A stretch of 64,000 nt of DNA from Neobacillus mesonae (GTDB lineage Bacteria; Bacillota; Bacilli; Bacillales; Cytobacillaceae). The translations under genes were made by a program, and so were the position numbers. The stretch covers positions 1 through 64,000 of the forward strand of contig NZ_JAMBNQ010000019.1 of assembly GCF_023715155.1 (NCBI RefSeq). Direction: 5' to 3'. A model generated the notes under the pieces. The model ran no database searches. It was not told the origin of the DNA and was given only the letters and a program-made list of their open reading frames with translations. The first letter of the stretch is position 1; the number at the start of each line of letters is the position of its first letter. Shown here piece by piece: positions 54,316-62,241 of the stretch.

Positions 54316-54354
54316 AAAAAGGGCTAATGCCTTAAACAGGTATTGGCCCTTTTT
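54316..54354 (+). terminator. Terminator of the DUF4015 gene
   Basis: AAAAAGGGCTAATGCC at 54316-54331 pairs with GGTATTGGCCCTTTTT starting at 54339, with one G-U-type mismatch. Confidence 0.85.
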
Positions 54355-54395
54355 ATGTAACTATTTGTAAAATTGTCCCCTCATGTTGCAAAATC

Positions 54396-55439
54396 TTATC
54401 TCTTCTGTGTGTCTGACAACAATATCATTTCCTTCTCAATATGACTTGCACGGATTCCAAACTTTGGTTTTAGCTGTTTAGCATCAATTTTCTCGTTAAG
54501 CAGAATTTTGATGGCAAGATATGGCATATTAATGCCGGAGAGGCAGCTTATATGCATGCCTCCGCTCATGCGCGGGTTGATTTCAAGCAATTTTGGAATG
54601 CCATTGTTGTATTTTACTTGTATATTAAATACATATGGAATTTTATATTTACGATGAAATTCATGGGCCAGCTGAATCAGTTCCCGGTGGTCTACCAGTT
54701 CCCGCACCCTTCCGTCGCCTTTCATTCTTGGGATAGCAGCATATAATTGATCCTTGGATGAAACACAATCAATACTGTACTCCCTGCCATCCAAATATTC
54801 CATTACCATTAAATCTGGGAAGGTATCCTGCTGTCCTAGGATATCGCAGGCATAGTGGAAGGGAATACGAAAACTGGTACCGTGCCGAAAAAGCTGCTCT
54901 ATTGAATCCATTTCATCCTTAATCACACGGAACCCATTCGCCCCTTCCCCAATTACAGGCTTAAAACAAACCTTATGTCCTTTGTCTTTTAAAGCCGCAT
55001 ATGCCTGTTTGAACCCAGCAACATCATTTACGACGATATAGTCAGGGATTGGAAAAATGGAACCGCCTTCATTTTTCAAAAGTTCTTGATAGGTAACGGC
55101 CTTATTGTCCATCATTTCCATCAGTACTGGGTCTGGGCATACCAAGACTTTTACCCCAATCGCCTCAAATTCAGCTACTCTTTTTGAGATTAAAACATTT
55201 TCCATCCTTGGTACAAAAATCTCAATTCCATGGGTCTTACAAAAATCAAGGCAAAAATCGACGTACTTATCACCTGTTATTTCCGGCTCTTCAAATGCAA
55301 AATCACAATATTGTAAGTACAGTGCATCACGATTTGGATGACTGCCATATATAATAAATTTCCGCTGATCCTCATTGTTTCGAATCATTTCCATGTAATG
55401 CAAAACAGTCGTAAACCACCTATTAAACCAAATCTTCAT
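54396..55439 (-). CDS. ATP-grasp ligase-like protein
   Basis: The 347-residue protein has a pre-ATP-grasp Rossmann-like N-terminus (KFIIYGSHPNRDALYLQYCD) and an ATP-grasp domain: KVCFKPVIGEGANGFRVIKD, LMVMEYLDGREYSIDCV and the metal site KLLEINPRMSGGMHISC. It resembles carbamoyl-phosphate synthase-like ATP-grasp ligases that join a carboxylate to an amine or thiol. No partner gene indicates its substrate. It starts after AAAGAGGTAG and is monocistronic. Confidence 0.82.
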   Translation of the reverse strand: MKIWFNRWFTTVLHYMEMIRNNEDQRKFIIYGSHPNRDALYLQYCDFAFEEPEITGDKYVDFCLDFCKTHGIEIFVPRMENVLISKRVAEFEAIGVKVLVCPDPVLMEMMDNKAVTYQELLKNEGGSIFPIPDYIVVNDVAGFKQAYAALKDKGHKVCFKPVIGEGANGFRVIKDEMDSIEQLFRHGTSFRIPFHYACDILGQQDTFPDLMVMEYLDGREYSIDCVSSKDQLYAAIPRMKGDGRVRELVDHRELIQLAHEFHRKYKIPYVFNIQVKYNNGIPKLLEINPRMSGGMHISCLSGINMPYLAIKILLNEKIDAKQLKPKFGIRASHIEKEMILLSDTQKR

Positions 55440-55718
55440 TTGCTACCTCTTTCATTTTTGTTCTAAAATTCCCACTATGTTCCAATGCAGAGATATTATA
55501 TCAAAAAAATATTAAAAATCAAATTTCGTTTCCGCTGTTAACATAATATTTATTATGTAAATCAATGATCGTTTGTTAATTTATTCTAAAGATTCAGTAA
55601 CTTTTTATCCTCATTCCTGCTTAATATAGTAAAATAAACCTAACTAGATATTCATTTTTAGACCACAGTTATTTCCTTCCACCCGTCCATTACTTTGCAA
55701 AAGAAAAGAGGGAACAAG

Positions 55719-56993
55719 ATGAGCCGGATGTCAAAGCAAGAAAAAAGCTGGGTATTTTACGATTGGGCCAATTCTGCCTATTCCATCCTCATTACAACAG
55801 CTGTATTTCCGCTATATTTTAAGGCAGCTGCAAGCTCAGCCGGTCTTTCAGGAGCCACTTCCACTGCCTATTGGGGTTATGCCAATTCATTTGCCACCCT
55901 TCTGGTTTCAATTTGTGCACCCATTCTTGGGAGCATTGCTGATTTCAAAGGTTTTAAGAAACGTTTTTTCACGTTTTTCTTTGCCTTAGGGATTATTTTC
56001 ACCTTGATGCTGGCAGCTGTCCCAAGCAGTCATTGGCTGATTTTGTTACTCTGTTATATGCTTACCGTTATTGGATTTGGCGGCACAAGTATTTTCTATG
56101 ATGCTTTTCTTGTCGATGTCACAACAGAGGAGCGGATGAACAAAATTTCCTCCAACGGATTTGCAATGGGGTATATTGGCAGCACCATTCCGTTTATTTT
56201 AGGAATTGCCCTCATTATCCTTTCACAACAGCACATCCTGCCCTTCTCTGTTACCGTTGCCAGCCAGCTTGCCTTTGCGATCACAGCATTATGGTGGGGG
56301 CTGTTTACGATACCAATGCTGAGAAATGTAAAACAGATTTATTATAAAGAACGTGTGCCAAATCCGGTATCTAACGGTTTTAAACAATTAGTCAAGACGG
56401 TAAAAAAAATTAAGTTATACCGCCCATTATTCCTCTTCTTACTGGCTTATTTCTTTTACATTGACGGAGTTAATACCATTATTACGATGTCTACTGCCTA
56501 TGGAACAGATTTGGGGATTGATTCTACCAGTCTTTTAATCATCTTATTTGTGACACAAGTGGTGGCAGCACCCTTTGCCGTGATTTATGGTAAGCTGGCA
56601 GATAAATATCAAGGAAAAATCATGTTATTGGTTGGAATATTTGTCTATATCATTATATGTACTTATGCATATTTCTTAAAAACGGTATTGGATTTCTGGA
56701 TTCTGGCCATGCTTGTCGCTTCCTCACAAGGAGGGATTCAGGCATTAAGCCGGTCTTATTTTGCCAAACTGGTACCTAAGGAAAATGCCAATGAATTTTT
56801 CGGATTCTATAGTATTTTCTATAAATTCGCGGCCATCTTAGGTCCTTTCTTAGTCGGGTTTACAGCCCAGATGACGGGGAATACAAACAGCGGTGTATTT
56901 AGCCTTATTGTTCTATTTATTATTGGAGCCTTCATCCTGCTTAGGGTACCGGAATCAAACAATATACAGAAATCAAACACATTTTCCCAATAA
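55719..56993 (+). CDS. UMF1/Atg22-family MFS transporter (YxiO-like)
   Basis: The ATG at 55719 follows AGAGGGAACAAG and gives 424 residues with 12 helices. The family signature WVFYDWANSAYSILITTAVF is at the N-terminus, with GSIADFKGFKKRFF and SQGGIQALSRSYFAKLVPKE later, as in Bacillus YxiO. The fungal relative exports amino acids from the vacuole; the bacterial substrate is unknown. A terminator follows directly. Confidence 0.9.
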   Translation: MSRMSKQEKSWVFYDWANSAYSILITTAVFPLYFKAAASSAGLSGATSTAYWGYANSFATLLVSICAPILGSIADFKGFKKRFFTFFFALGIIFTLMLAAVPSSHWLILLLCYMLTVIGFGGTSIFYDAFLVDVTTEERMNKISSNGFAMGYIGSTIPFILGIALIILSQQHILPFSVTVASQLAFAITALWWGLFTIPMLRNVKQIYYKERVPNPVSNGFKQLVKTVKKIKLYRPLFLFLLAYFFYIDGVNTIITMSTAYGTDLGIDSTSLLIILFVTQVVAAPFAVIYGKLADKYQGKIMLLVGIFVYIIICTYAYFLKTVLDFWILAMLVASSQGGIQALSRSYFAKLVPKENANEFFGFYSIFYKFAAILGPFLVGFTAQMTGNTNSGVFSLIVLFIIGAFILLRVPESNNIQKSNTFSQ

Positions 56994-57020
56994 AAAAAAG
57001 ACTCATCTTGAGTCTTTTTT
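56994..57020. terminator. Bidirectional terminator between the MFS gene and csoR
   Basis: AAAAGACTCA and TGAGTCTTTTTT form a stem around TCT, with an A-run on the left and T-run on the right. Confidence 0.85.
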
Positions 57021-57022
57021 GC

Positions 57023-57367
57023 TCATTTTTTCATTAATTTTTGAATGGTTACGAGCACCTCATCCAAAACTTCTAAGTCGCCTTCTTGAATTCTTTCCAC
57101 TACACAGCTTTTCATGTGACCCTCTAACAAAATTTTCGCTACACTGTTTAAGGCCGATTGGGTAGCTGAAATTTGGTGGATGACGTCATCACAGTATGTG
57201 TCTTTTTCAATTAGTCCTTTAATACCACGAATTTGACCTTCGATACGGTTTAATCTTGTGATCATGTTATTTTTTACTTTATCTGAGTGATGACTTTTTC
57301 GCTGGTTCCCCTCTTCGTTGCAGCAGGATGAATCTAACATTTCTCCTTGTTCCAAGTCATTAGACAT
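57023..57367 (-). CDS. csoR: CsoR-family copper-sensing repressor
   Basis: The ATG at 57367, nine bases after AGGAGG, gives 114 residues. The Cu(I) ligands appear as Cys59, His84 and Cys88 (DTYCDDVIHQ, GHMKSCVVE), with the same 25 and 4 residue spacing as B. subtilis CsoR. An N-terminal extension of about 15 residues holds SSCCNEE. The helical core NRIEGQIRGIKGLIEK is conserved. copZ and copA are not adjacent here, so its targets lie elsewhere or it regulates itself. Confidence 0.92.
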   Translation of the reverse strand: MSNDLEQGEMLDSSCCNEEGNQRKSHHSDKVKNNMITRLNRIEGQIRGIKGLIEKDTYCDDVIHQISATQSALNSVAKILLEGHMKSCVVERIQEGDLEVLDEVLVTIQKLMKK

Positions 57368-57660
57368 TCGCATCGGCCTCCTCTTTTTTTCATTATAACA
57401 TACCCCCATACCGTAAGGCGAAAGGGAATGTGAATTATAACCCATGCTTTTATCATGAGTATTTTACCATTATTCTAAGCTACAGGGAGATATTTTTTCC
57501 ATTTTCGAAATTCTTCGGCTTTATCGCGTTAAATCCTTTATTTTACACTTTGTTCATTTTAGCACATGATGTTAAGATGAGAACTATATTTAAGAGTAAG
57601 TCATTTATGAGTAAGTCGCAAAAACTATAAACCGGAGGGATTTATATCAACCATTTAAAG

Positions 57661-57831
57661 TTGAATTACACGAGTGATATGGAAAAAGCCATGTATAAAG
57701 CTCATGGAGTATGTTTTGCAGACTACAGCAGAAAACTTGACGTTAGAATGAAAGTTGAAAAACGCCGCGAACGGGAATATTTAAAAAGCATGCGTCTATT
57801 GTCCAACATTGACAGCAAACTTCATTATTAG
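57661..57831 (+). CDS. Small basic protein, start codon uncertain
   Basis: A 56-codon frame from TTG at 57661 encodes LNYTSDMEKAMYKAHGVCFA, then DYSRKLDVRMKVEKRREREY and a short tail. A strong CCGGAGGG lies about 22 bases before the TTG, too far; in-frame ATC at 57646 or ATT at 57640 would fit it better. The frame ends at a terminator. It looks like a real small helical, nucleic-acid- or protein-binding peptide; family unknown. Confidence 0.5.
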   Translation: MNYTSDMEKAMYKAHGVCFADYSRKLDVRMKVEKRREREYLKSMRLLSNIDSKLHY

Positions 57832-57839
57832 TTCTAAAT

Positions 57840-57863
57840 GCCCGTCCATCTGGATGGGCTTTT
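57840..57863 (+). terminator. Terminator of the 57661 gene
   Basis: GCCCGTCCA at 57840-57848 pairs with TGGATGGGC at 57851-57859, then TTTT. Confidence 0.75.
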
Positions 57864-58019
57864 CTGATAAAAAAATTTCGTATAAAAGCACAACATTTGG
57901 GCAATAGCTGTATATATTATTTTACAAAGAAGTGACCATTTTTAATTCTTTTTATTCGCCAAAAAAGCGGTTTATCCTATATAATATCATCAAATAATAA
58001 TTGAAAGGTGTTGGTTCCA

Positions 58020-58184
58020 TTGGCAAACCCTGCTGAGTCAAAAAAGAATATTTCTGTAAATTCCACCATTTCGTTAAAAGGTATTGTCAAAGCCATTTTC
58101 AATGATACCGTTCATGTTCAAATTGGCGGAAAAATTATCACGATCCCAACATCTGAATTTTTTGTTGAAAAACCAGCTCAGTAA
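58020..58184 (+). CDS. 54-residue mini-protein, paralog of the 59946 product
   Basis: A TTG start after GAAAGGTGTTGG opens MANPAESKKNISVNSTISLK, then GIVKAIFNDTVHVQIGGKII. The product looks like a small beta-barrel or KOW/SH3-like domain. The gene at 59946 encodes a close relative with identical GIVKAIFNDTVHVQIGGK core. The two flank the ywaC-tetR pair. Function unknown. Confidence 0.8.
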   Translation: MANPAESKKNISVNSTISLKGIVKAIFNDTVHVQIGGKIITIPTSEFFVEKPAQ

Positions 58185-58204
58185 TTTTGATCCATATTTC
58201 AACC

Positions 58205-58242
58205 AAGGCCCATCAAAGTCTTTAGATGGACCTTATTTTTTT
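58205..58242. terminator. Terminator between the 58020 gene and ywaC
   Basis: AAGGCCCATC at 58205-58214 pairs with GATGGACCTT at 58225-58234, followed by ATTTTTTTATT. Confidence 0.8.
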
Positions 58243-58990
58243 ATTCTAAACCTTTTTTAGGGAATAAATTTTCTAAAAGGGGAATATTCCAGCTGCCATT
58301 TTGAATCTGAACAAGCAGTTCTTCCTCTTCTTTGGTTTCATTTGCCTGTTTGATCTCCACAATTTCATTGTGGAGGCGCTCCATTTTTTGATCGAGATTT
58401 GATGCCATAATGGCAGCTTCTTTTAATTCCTCAACCATACTGCTTGGTACCTCTTTATTGTATTTGTAATAAATCTTATGTTCCACACTGGCCCAAAAGT
58501 CCATAGCAATGGTGCGGATTTGTACTTCTACAAATGGGAGTTCTTCCCGGTCAGACATAAAAATGGGAATTTGTAATATCAAATGCAGGCTTTGATATCC
58601 GTTCGGTTTTGGATCTTTAATATAATCTTTAAATTCTACGACATGTACATCCTTTTGCTTGGCAATCATATCGGCAATTTTATAAATATCTGAAAGAAAT
58701 GAACAAGTGATCCGCACCCCTGCAATATCCCTAATATTTTCTTTAATCGATGTCAGCGTATAATCATATCCTTTTCGATGCACCTTTTCCAATAAGCTTT
58801 TTGGTGATTTTAGCCGGGAGGATACATGTTCAATAGGGTTGTATTCATGAATATAATTGAATTCATCTTTTAGAATATTTATTTTGGTATTCATTTCGTC
58901 CAGCGCAAATTTATAAGCCATCATAAACCTTGTTAGTTCCAGCTTTAATTCCTTCAGCTCTTTCATTTGAAAAAATTGGTCAAAATTCAC
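58241..58990 (-). CDS. ywaC: Small alarmone synthetase, YwaC/RelP type
   Basis: From GTG at 58990 (after AAAGGACG) the product is 249 residues. It has only the RelA_SpoT synthetase domain: NPIEHVSSRLKSPKSLLEKV, IAGVRITCSFLSDIYKIAD, KPNGYQSLHLIL and VEVQIRTIAMDFWASVEHKI. No hydrolase domain is present. These features and the DALDTKF-like helix (FALDEMNTKINIL) match B. subtilis YwaC rather than YjbM. It makes (p)ppGpp under envelope stress. The C-terminal tail of about 35 residues is longer than in YwaC. It is probably co-transcribed with the TetR gene 31 bases upstream. Confidence 0.92.
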   Translation of the reverse strand: MNFDQFFQMKELKELKLELTRFMMAYKFALDEMNTKINILKDEFNYIHEYNPIEHVSSRLKSPKSLLEKVHRKGYDYTLTSIKENIRDIAGVRITCSFLSDIYKIADMIAKQKDVHVVEFKDYIKDPKPNGYQSLHLILQIPIFMSDREELPFVEVQIRTIAMDFWASVEHKIYYKYNKEVPSSMVEELKEAAIMASNLDQKMERLHNEIVEIKQANETKEEEELLVQIQNGSWNIPLLENLFPKKGLE

Positions 58991-59021
58991 AGATTTCGTC
59001 CTTTCACAAAGCAATGGTTAC

Positions 59022-59660
59022 TTATTTTTCACGTATTTTTTCTAAGATATCAGGCGGGAAAACCATTCGGCAAATGACCTTTGCCATTTCTTGATGGTTT
59101 ATTGAATTTCCGGTTTGTTCCTCTTTTTCATGCTCATGTTCAACTAATACCATAATAGTCCAGGCAACCATATCTAAATCAAGATCTGTCCAAGTCAGTT
59201 CTTTTTCTGCTAATTGTTTTAAACCATATAAGATTCTGGCGTGAATTCGTTTTCTTGCCGTTTTCATCACTTCAGCAAGTTCAATATCCTTTGATACGAT
59301 TTCAGGTAACACACGGTAAAGTTCGGATTGATGCAGCCGTTTTTCATGTGTCTCTAATAAAGAGGCAATTAATGACTCGGGGTCACTAGAATGCCAATAA
59401 GGTTCAGGTGCCAGAAAATTATCGATTTTGTCCTCCATAAGGGACATGAGAAGCTGGCGTTTATCTGAAAAATACCTATAGAAAGTACCTACAGCTACTC
59501 TGGCATGGGCAGCAATATCCTTTGCTGTTGTGTGCTCATAGCCTTTTGTAGTAAATAGGATCCTCCCGCTCTCAAGCAATGCATTTCTTTTCTGCTGGGC
59601 CCGTTCCTGTCTTGGAATAAATGGAAACTCACCGACCAGCTGATCTTCTCTCTCCGACAT
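59022..59660 (-). CDS. TetR/AcrR-family regulator
   Basis: The ATG at 59660 after AGAGGTGG gives 212 residues. The HTH is GYEHTTAKDIAAHARVAVGT followed by FYRYFSDKRQLL. The C-terminal ligand domain is unassigned. Two TGAAC-type palindromes upstream are the likely operators, pointing to autoregulation and control of the divergent mini-protein gene. ywaC lies just downstream in the same direction. Confidence 0.9.
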   Translation of the reverse strand: MSEREDQLVGEFPFIPRQERAQQKRNALLESGRILFTTKGYEHTTAKDIAAHARVAVGTFYRYFSDKRQLLMSLMEDKIDNFLAPEPYWHSSDPESLIASLLETHEKRLHQSELYRVLPEIVSKDIELAEVMKTARKRIHARILYGLKQLAEKELTWTDLDLDMVAWTIMVLVEHEHEKEEQTGNSINHQEMAKVICRMVFPPDILEKIREK

Positions 59661-59701
59661 GTTTACCACCTCTGGAATCATCTTACCATAAATCTAAAAA
59701 T

Positions 59702-59766
59702 TGAACTATAGTTCATGTTTTTATTGACAAACATCTTTTTATCTGTAATACTTGAACTACGGTTCA
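59702..59766. promoter_or_regulatory. Divergent promoter region with two TetR operators
   Basis: TGAACTATAGTTCA at 59702-59715 is a perfect palindrome; TGAACTACGGTTCA at 59753-59766 is a near copy 51 bp away. Between them is a plus-strand promoter, TTGACA at 59724-59729, a 16-base spacer and TAATAC at 59746-59751, and sequence suitable for a minus-strand promoter. The regulator could thus control both directions. Confidence 0.8.
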
Positions 59767-59945
59767 TGTTATGATGTATCCCTTTTAAAATACACCCCTT
59801 TCAAATAAAACATAACATGACCGATTTTTTTTATTATTTTTCCCAGAAACCTTTGTGTTAAAGAAGGATATCTATGAATTTTTCCGAATAATATAATGTA
59901 ACAATTGCTATTTATCTTTCATTCTTTCGAAAGGTGTTGATTTGT

Positions 59946-60101
59946 ATGGCCAATCAAACAGAATCTAAAAAAATATTAGTTAATTCCACTATCCCTTTAA
60001 AAGGAATTGTAAAAGCCATTTTCAACGATACCGTTCACGTACAAATCGGAGGAAAAGTGATTCCCATTCCTTCATCTGAATTTGCAATGGAACAAAAATA
60101 A
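59946..60101 (+). CDS. 51-residue mini-protein, paralog of the 58020 product
   Basis: The ATG after CGAAAGGTGTTG opens MANQTESKKILVNSTIPLKG and continues with IVKAIFNDTVHVQIGGKVIP. Identity with the 58020 product is high across the core and lower at both ends. It lies 180 bases downstream of the TetR-flanked promoter, so it may be part of that regulon. Function unknown. Confidence 0.82.
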   Translation: MANQTESKKILVNSTIPLKGIVKAIFNDTVHVQIGGKVIPIPSSEFAMEQK

Positions 60102-60105
60102 TAGT

Positions 60106-60142
60106 AAAAAACGATGTCTAGGTAGAAGACATCGTTTTTTTG
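60106..60142. terminator. Bidirectional terminator between mini-protein gene and tag
   Basis: AAAAAACGATGTCT and AGACATCGTTTTTTT form a stem around AGGTAGA. It overlaps the last codons of tag. Confidence 0.85.
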
Positions 60143-60702
60143 TAGCAATAACAAGAAGTGATATGGTCGTTTACCATTCCCGTTGCCTGCATATATGCAT
60201 AGCAAATCGTGGAACCGACAAATTTGAAACCGCGTTTCTTTAGGTCCTTGCTCATTTGATCACTGATTTCGGACGATGCCGGAACTTCACTATGATCTTT
60301 GAAGTGATGCTGCACAGGTTTCCCATCAACAAAAGACCAAATATAATCAGCAAAAGAACCAAGTTCCTCTTGGACCTTCAGAAAGGCTTTCGCATTAGTC
60401 ACAACGGCATTAATTTTTAGCCTATTCCTCACAATTCCCTCGTTATGTATTAATTCCTCAATCTTTTGCTCATCGTAAAGAGCAATTTTTTCTGCCTCAA
60501 ATTGATCAAAGGCAGCACGATAATTCTCACGTTTCTTCAAAATGGTGTACCAGCTTAACCCTGCCTGTGCTCCTTCTAGATTTAAATACTCAAACAATTT
60601 GCGGTCGTCATACACTGGGACTCCCCATTCATGGTCATGATAATCAATATATAACGGATCCTGATTCACCCACCCGCAGCGTTTGACCTCTTCCTTTTCC
60701 AT
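60118..60702 (-). CDS. tag: DNA-3-methyladenine glycosylase I
   Basis: The ATG at 60702 after GAGGTG gives 194 residues. It has the N-terminal zinc residues (RCGWVNQDPLYIDYHDHEWG), the HhH region (LEGAQAGLSWYTILKKRENY) and the C-terminal zinc pair in DHITSCYCYKK. It removes 3-methyladenine from alkylated DNA. Confidence 0.96.
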   Translation of the reverse strand: MEKEEVKRCGWVNQDPLYIDYHDHEWGVPVYDDRKLFEYLNLEGAQAGLSWYTILKKRENYRAAFDQFEAEKIALYDEQKIEELIHNEGIVRNRLKINAVVTNAKAFLKVQEELGSFADYIWSFVDGKPVQHHFKDHSEVPASSEISDQMSKDLKKRGFKFVGSTICYAYMQATGMVNDHITSCYCYKKTMSST

Positions 60703-60758
60703 TGCTTGCACCTCACTGCTTCATCTTTAAGACTAAACCCCAGTTTATTTTACATAAG

Positions 60759-60875
60759 GGCTGTGTTAAAAGATATTGTTGATTTTATAGTCCTGTTGAT
60801 TGGAACGGAAGGCACGAAGGCTCCCCGAACCGCTTGTACCTAGAGCGGAAATCAACAGCCATATTTAACAGATCC
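60759..60875. repeat. MITE-like element with imperfect terminal inverted repeats
   Basis: The ends GGCTGTGTTAAAAGATATTG and CAGCCATATTTAACAGATCC are related by inverted symmetry, and TGTTGATT at 60794-60801 is mirrored by AATCAACA at 60850-60857. The inner text (TTGATTGGAACGGAAGGCAC, GAGCGGAAATCAACA) is a shortened version of a common Bacillus intergenic element. No coding capacity. Confidence 0.65.
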
Positions 60876-60910
60876 TAATAAAAAAATTCAACTTCATTCA
60901 TCGGGGGTCT

Positions 60911-61804
60911 TTACTGCCAGTTAATATGGGATAAATAGTTTCGGAACTGATGAATGGAATCTTTCATAATATAGCCCTTTTTTTGGACAATCCATAAGTC
61001 CCTTTTAAAATCGATTCCCTTTATGGTTAAAGCTTTTAATGACCCTTCTTTGATTTCCTTTTCAAGGGTCAGCCTGGATAAAATCGATATCCCCATGTTT
61101 TCCTCAACTGCCCTTTTAATCGCCTGGGTACTGCCAAATTCCATATAGATATGAAAAGAAGCATCAATTTGATTTTCCTTCAAAATATCTTCTGCCACAA
61201 TACGGATGCCGGAATTTTCTTCCCTCCAAATTAACTTTTCAGCCAATACTTCTTCTATCGTTACCATTTCCCGATCATTCCAAATATGGTTGGTAGAACA
61301 CACAACCACCACTTCATCCTCAGCAAACCTCTTTACCTTATATTCTTCACCTTTTACTTCTCCTTCAACCAATGCAATATCAATCTCATCTTTTCTCAAT
61401 AGTTCTAGTATCCTAGGGGTGCTTCCAATTTTCAAAGTTACTTCCATTTGCGGGAATTCCTTTTTAAACTTTCCTAGTATATTGGGGAGTAAATATTCTC
61501 CAATGGTTAAGGAGGCACCAATATTTAATAAAAAATCATATTTCTCTTTTGAATGATTGATAATGGCCAAGGACTGCATAAAATCATTTACGATTTTTTT
61601 AGCTATTGGATAAAGGATTCTCCCGCTATCTGTCAACGTTAGTTTTCCATTATCCCTATCAAATAAAAGTGTGTTATAGACATTTTCCAATTGACGAATT
61701 TGCCTCGTTACTGCTGGCTGCGTAAGAAATTTTACTTTAGCTGCTTTATTAATACTACCTTCCTCGACCACGAGGCAAAAGATTTCAAGGTTTTCTATTT
61801 TCAT
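60911..61804 (-). CDS. LysR-family transcriptional regulator
   Basis: The 297-residue protein has the N-terminal winged HTH (GSINKAAKVKFLTQPAVTRQ, IRQLENVYNTLLFDR) and a LysR substrate domain from about residue 90. No divergent gene faces it; a decayed gene lies directly upstream, which could be its former target or simply flanking debris. The effector is unknown. Confidence 0.93.
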   Translation of the reverse strand: MKIENLEIFCLVVEEGSINKAAKVKFLTQPAVTRQIRQLENVYNTLLFDRDNGKLTLTDSGRILYPIAKKIVNDFMQSLAIINHSKEKYDFLLNIGASLTIGEYLLPNILGKFKKEFPQMEVTLKIGSTPRILELLRKDEIDIALVEGEVKGEEYKVKRFAEDEVVVVCSTNHIWNDREMVTIEEVLAEKLIWREENSGIRIVAEDILKENQIDASFHIYMEFGSTQAIKRAVEENMGISILSRLTLEKEIKEGSLKALTIKGIDFKRDLWIVQKKGYIMKDSIHQFRNYLSHINWQ

Positions 61805-61816
61805 TTCATCACCACT

Positions 61817-62165
61817 CTATGATCCTCCATCAAGATTTTTGGCACATCGGAATCCAAGGTTGCTTGAGGAACTATCAGGAGTATTGGAACTTCTTGCGGA
61901 CGCTCGATATTGATTACAATATGATTTATGACATAAGCAGGGTCCGCCCCTCATAACGCGGCTGACACCGTGCTTTGAACCAATTGGATTTTTGATTATC
62001 TTATCATTAGAATGGTCATTGGTAAACCAATCCGAGCACCATTCCCATACATTGCCGGCGATATTGTAAAGACCAAAGCCACTGGGTGTAAAAGAATTAC
62101 TGGTGCTGTGGAAAAGTACCCCTTCTCCATGGTTTTGCTTTTGGCGCTGCTTTAACCGGTTTATT
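61817..62165 (-). pseudogene. C-terminal remnant of a formylglycine-generating enzyme family gene
   Basis: The complement has an open frame ending TAG at 61817 that matches the sulfatase-modifying factor fold: [35 protein letters not shown], the active-site-like [12 protein letters not shown] cysteines, [19 protein letters not shown]. Only about 100 of about 300 residues remain and no start is present. It explains the gap between lysR and the hydrolase. Confidence 0.8.
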
Positions 62166-62193
62166 ACCTCAACTGAAACTAATAATCATGAAA

Positions 62194-62229
62194 AAAGAGT
62201 CCTTTCAACATTGTTCAAAGAAACTCTTT
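62194..62229 (-). terminator. Terminator of the alpha/beta hydrolase gene
   Basis: AAAGAGT at 62194-62200 pairs with ACTCTTT at 62223-62229, with further imperfect pairing inside. On the minus strand TTTTTTC follows. Confidence 0.7.
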
Positions 62230-62241
62230 CCCTACTATTCG

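Noticed and set aside
57367..57430. CsoR operator in the csoR upstream region
   Set aside because: A TACCCCC tract is present but its inverted partner is not convincing, so I did not list it as a site.
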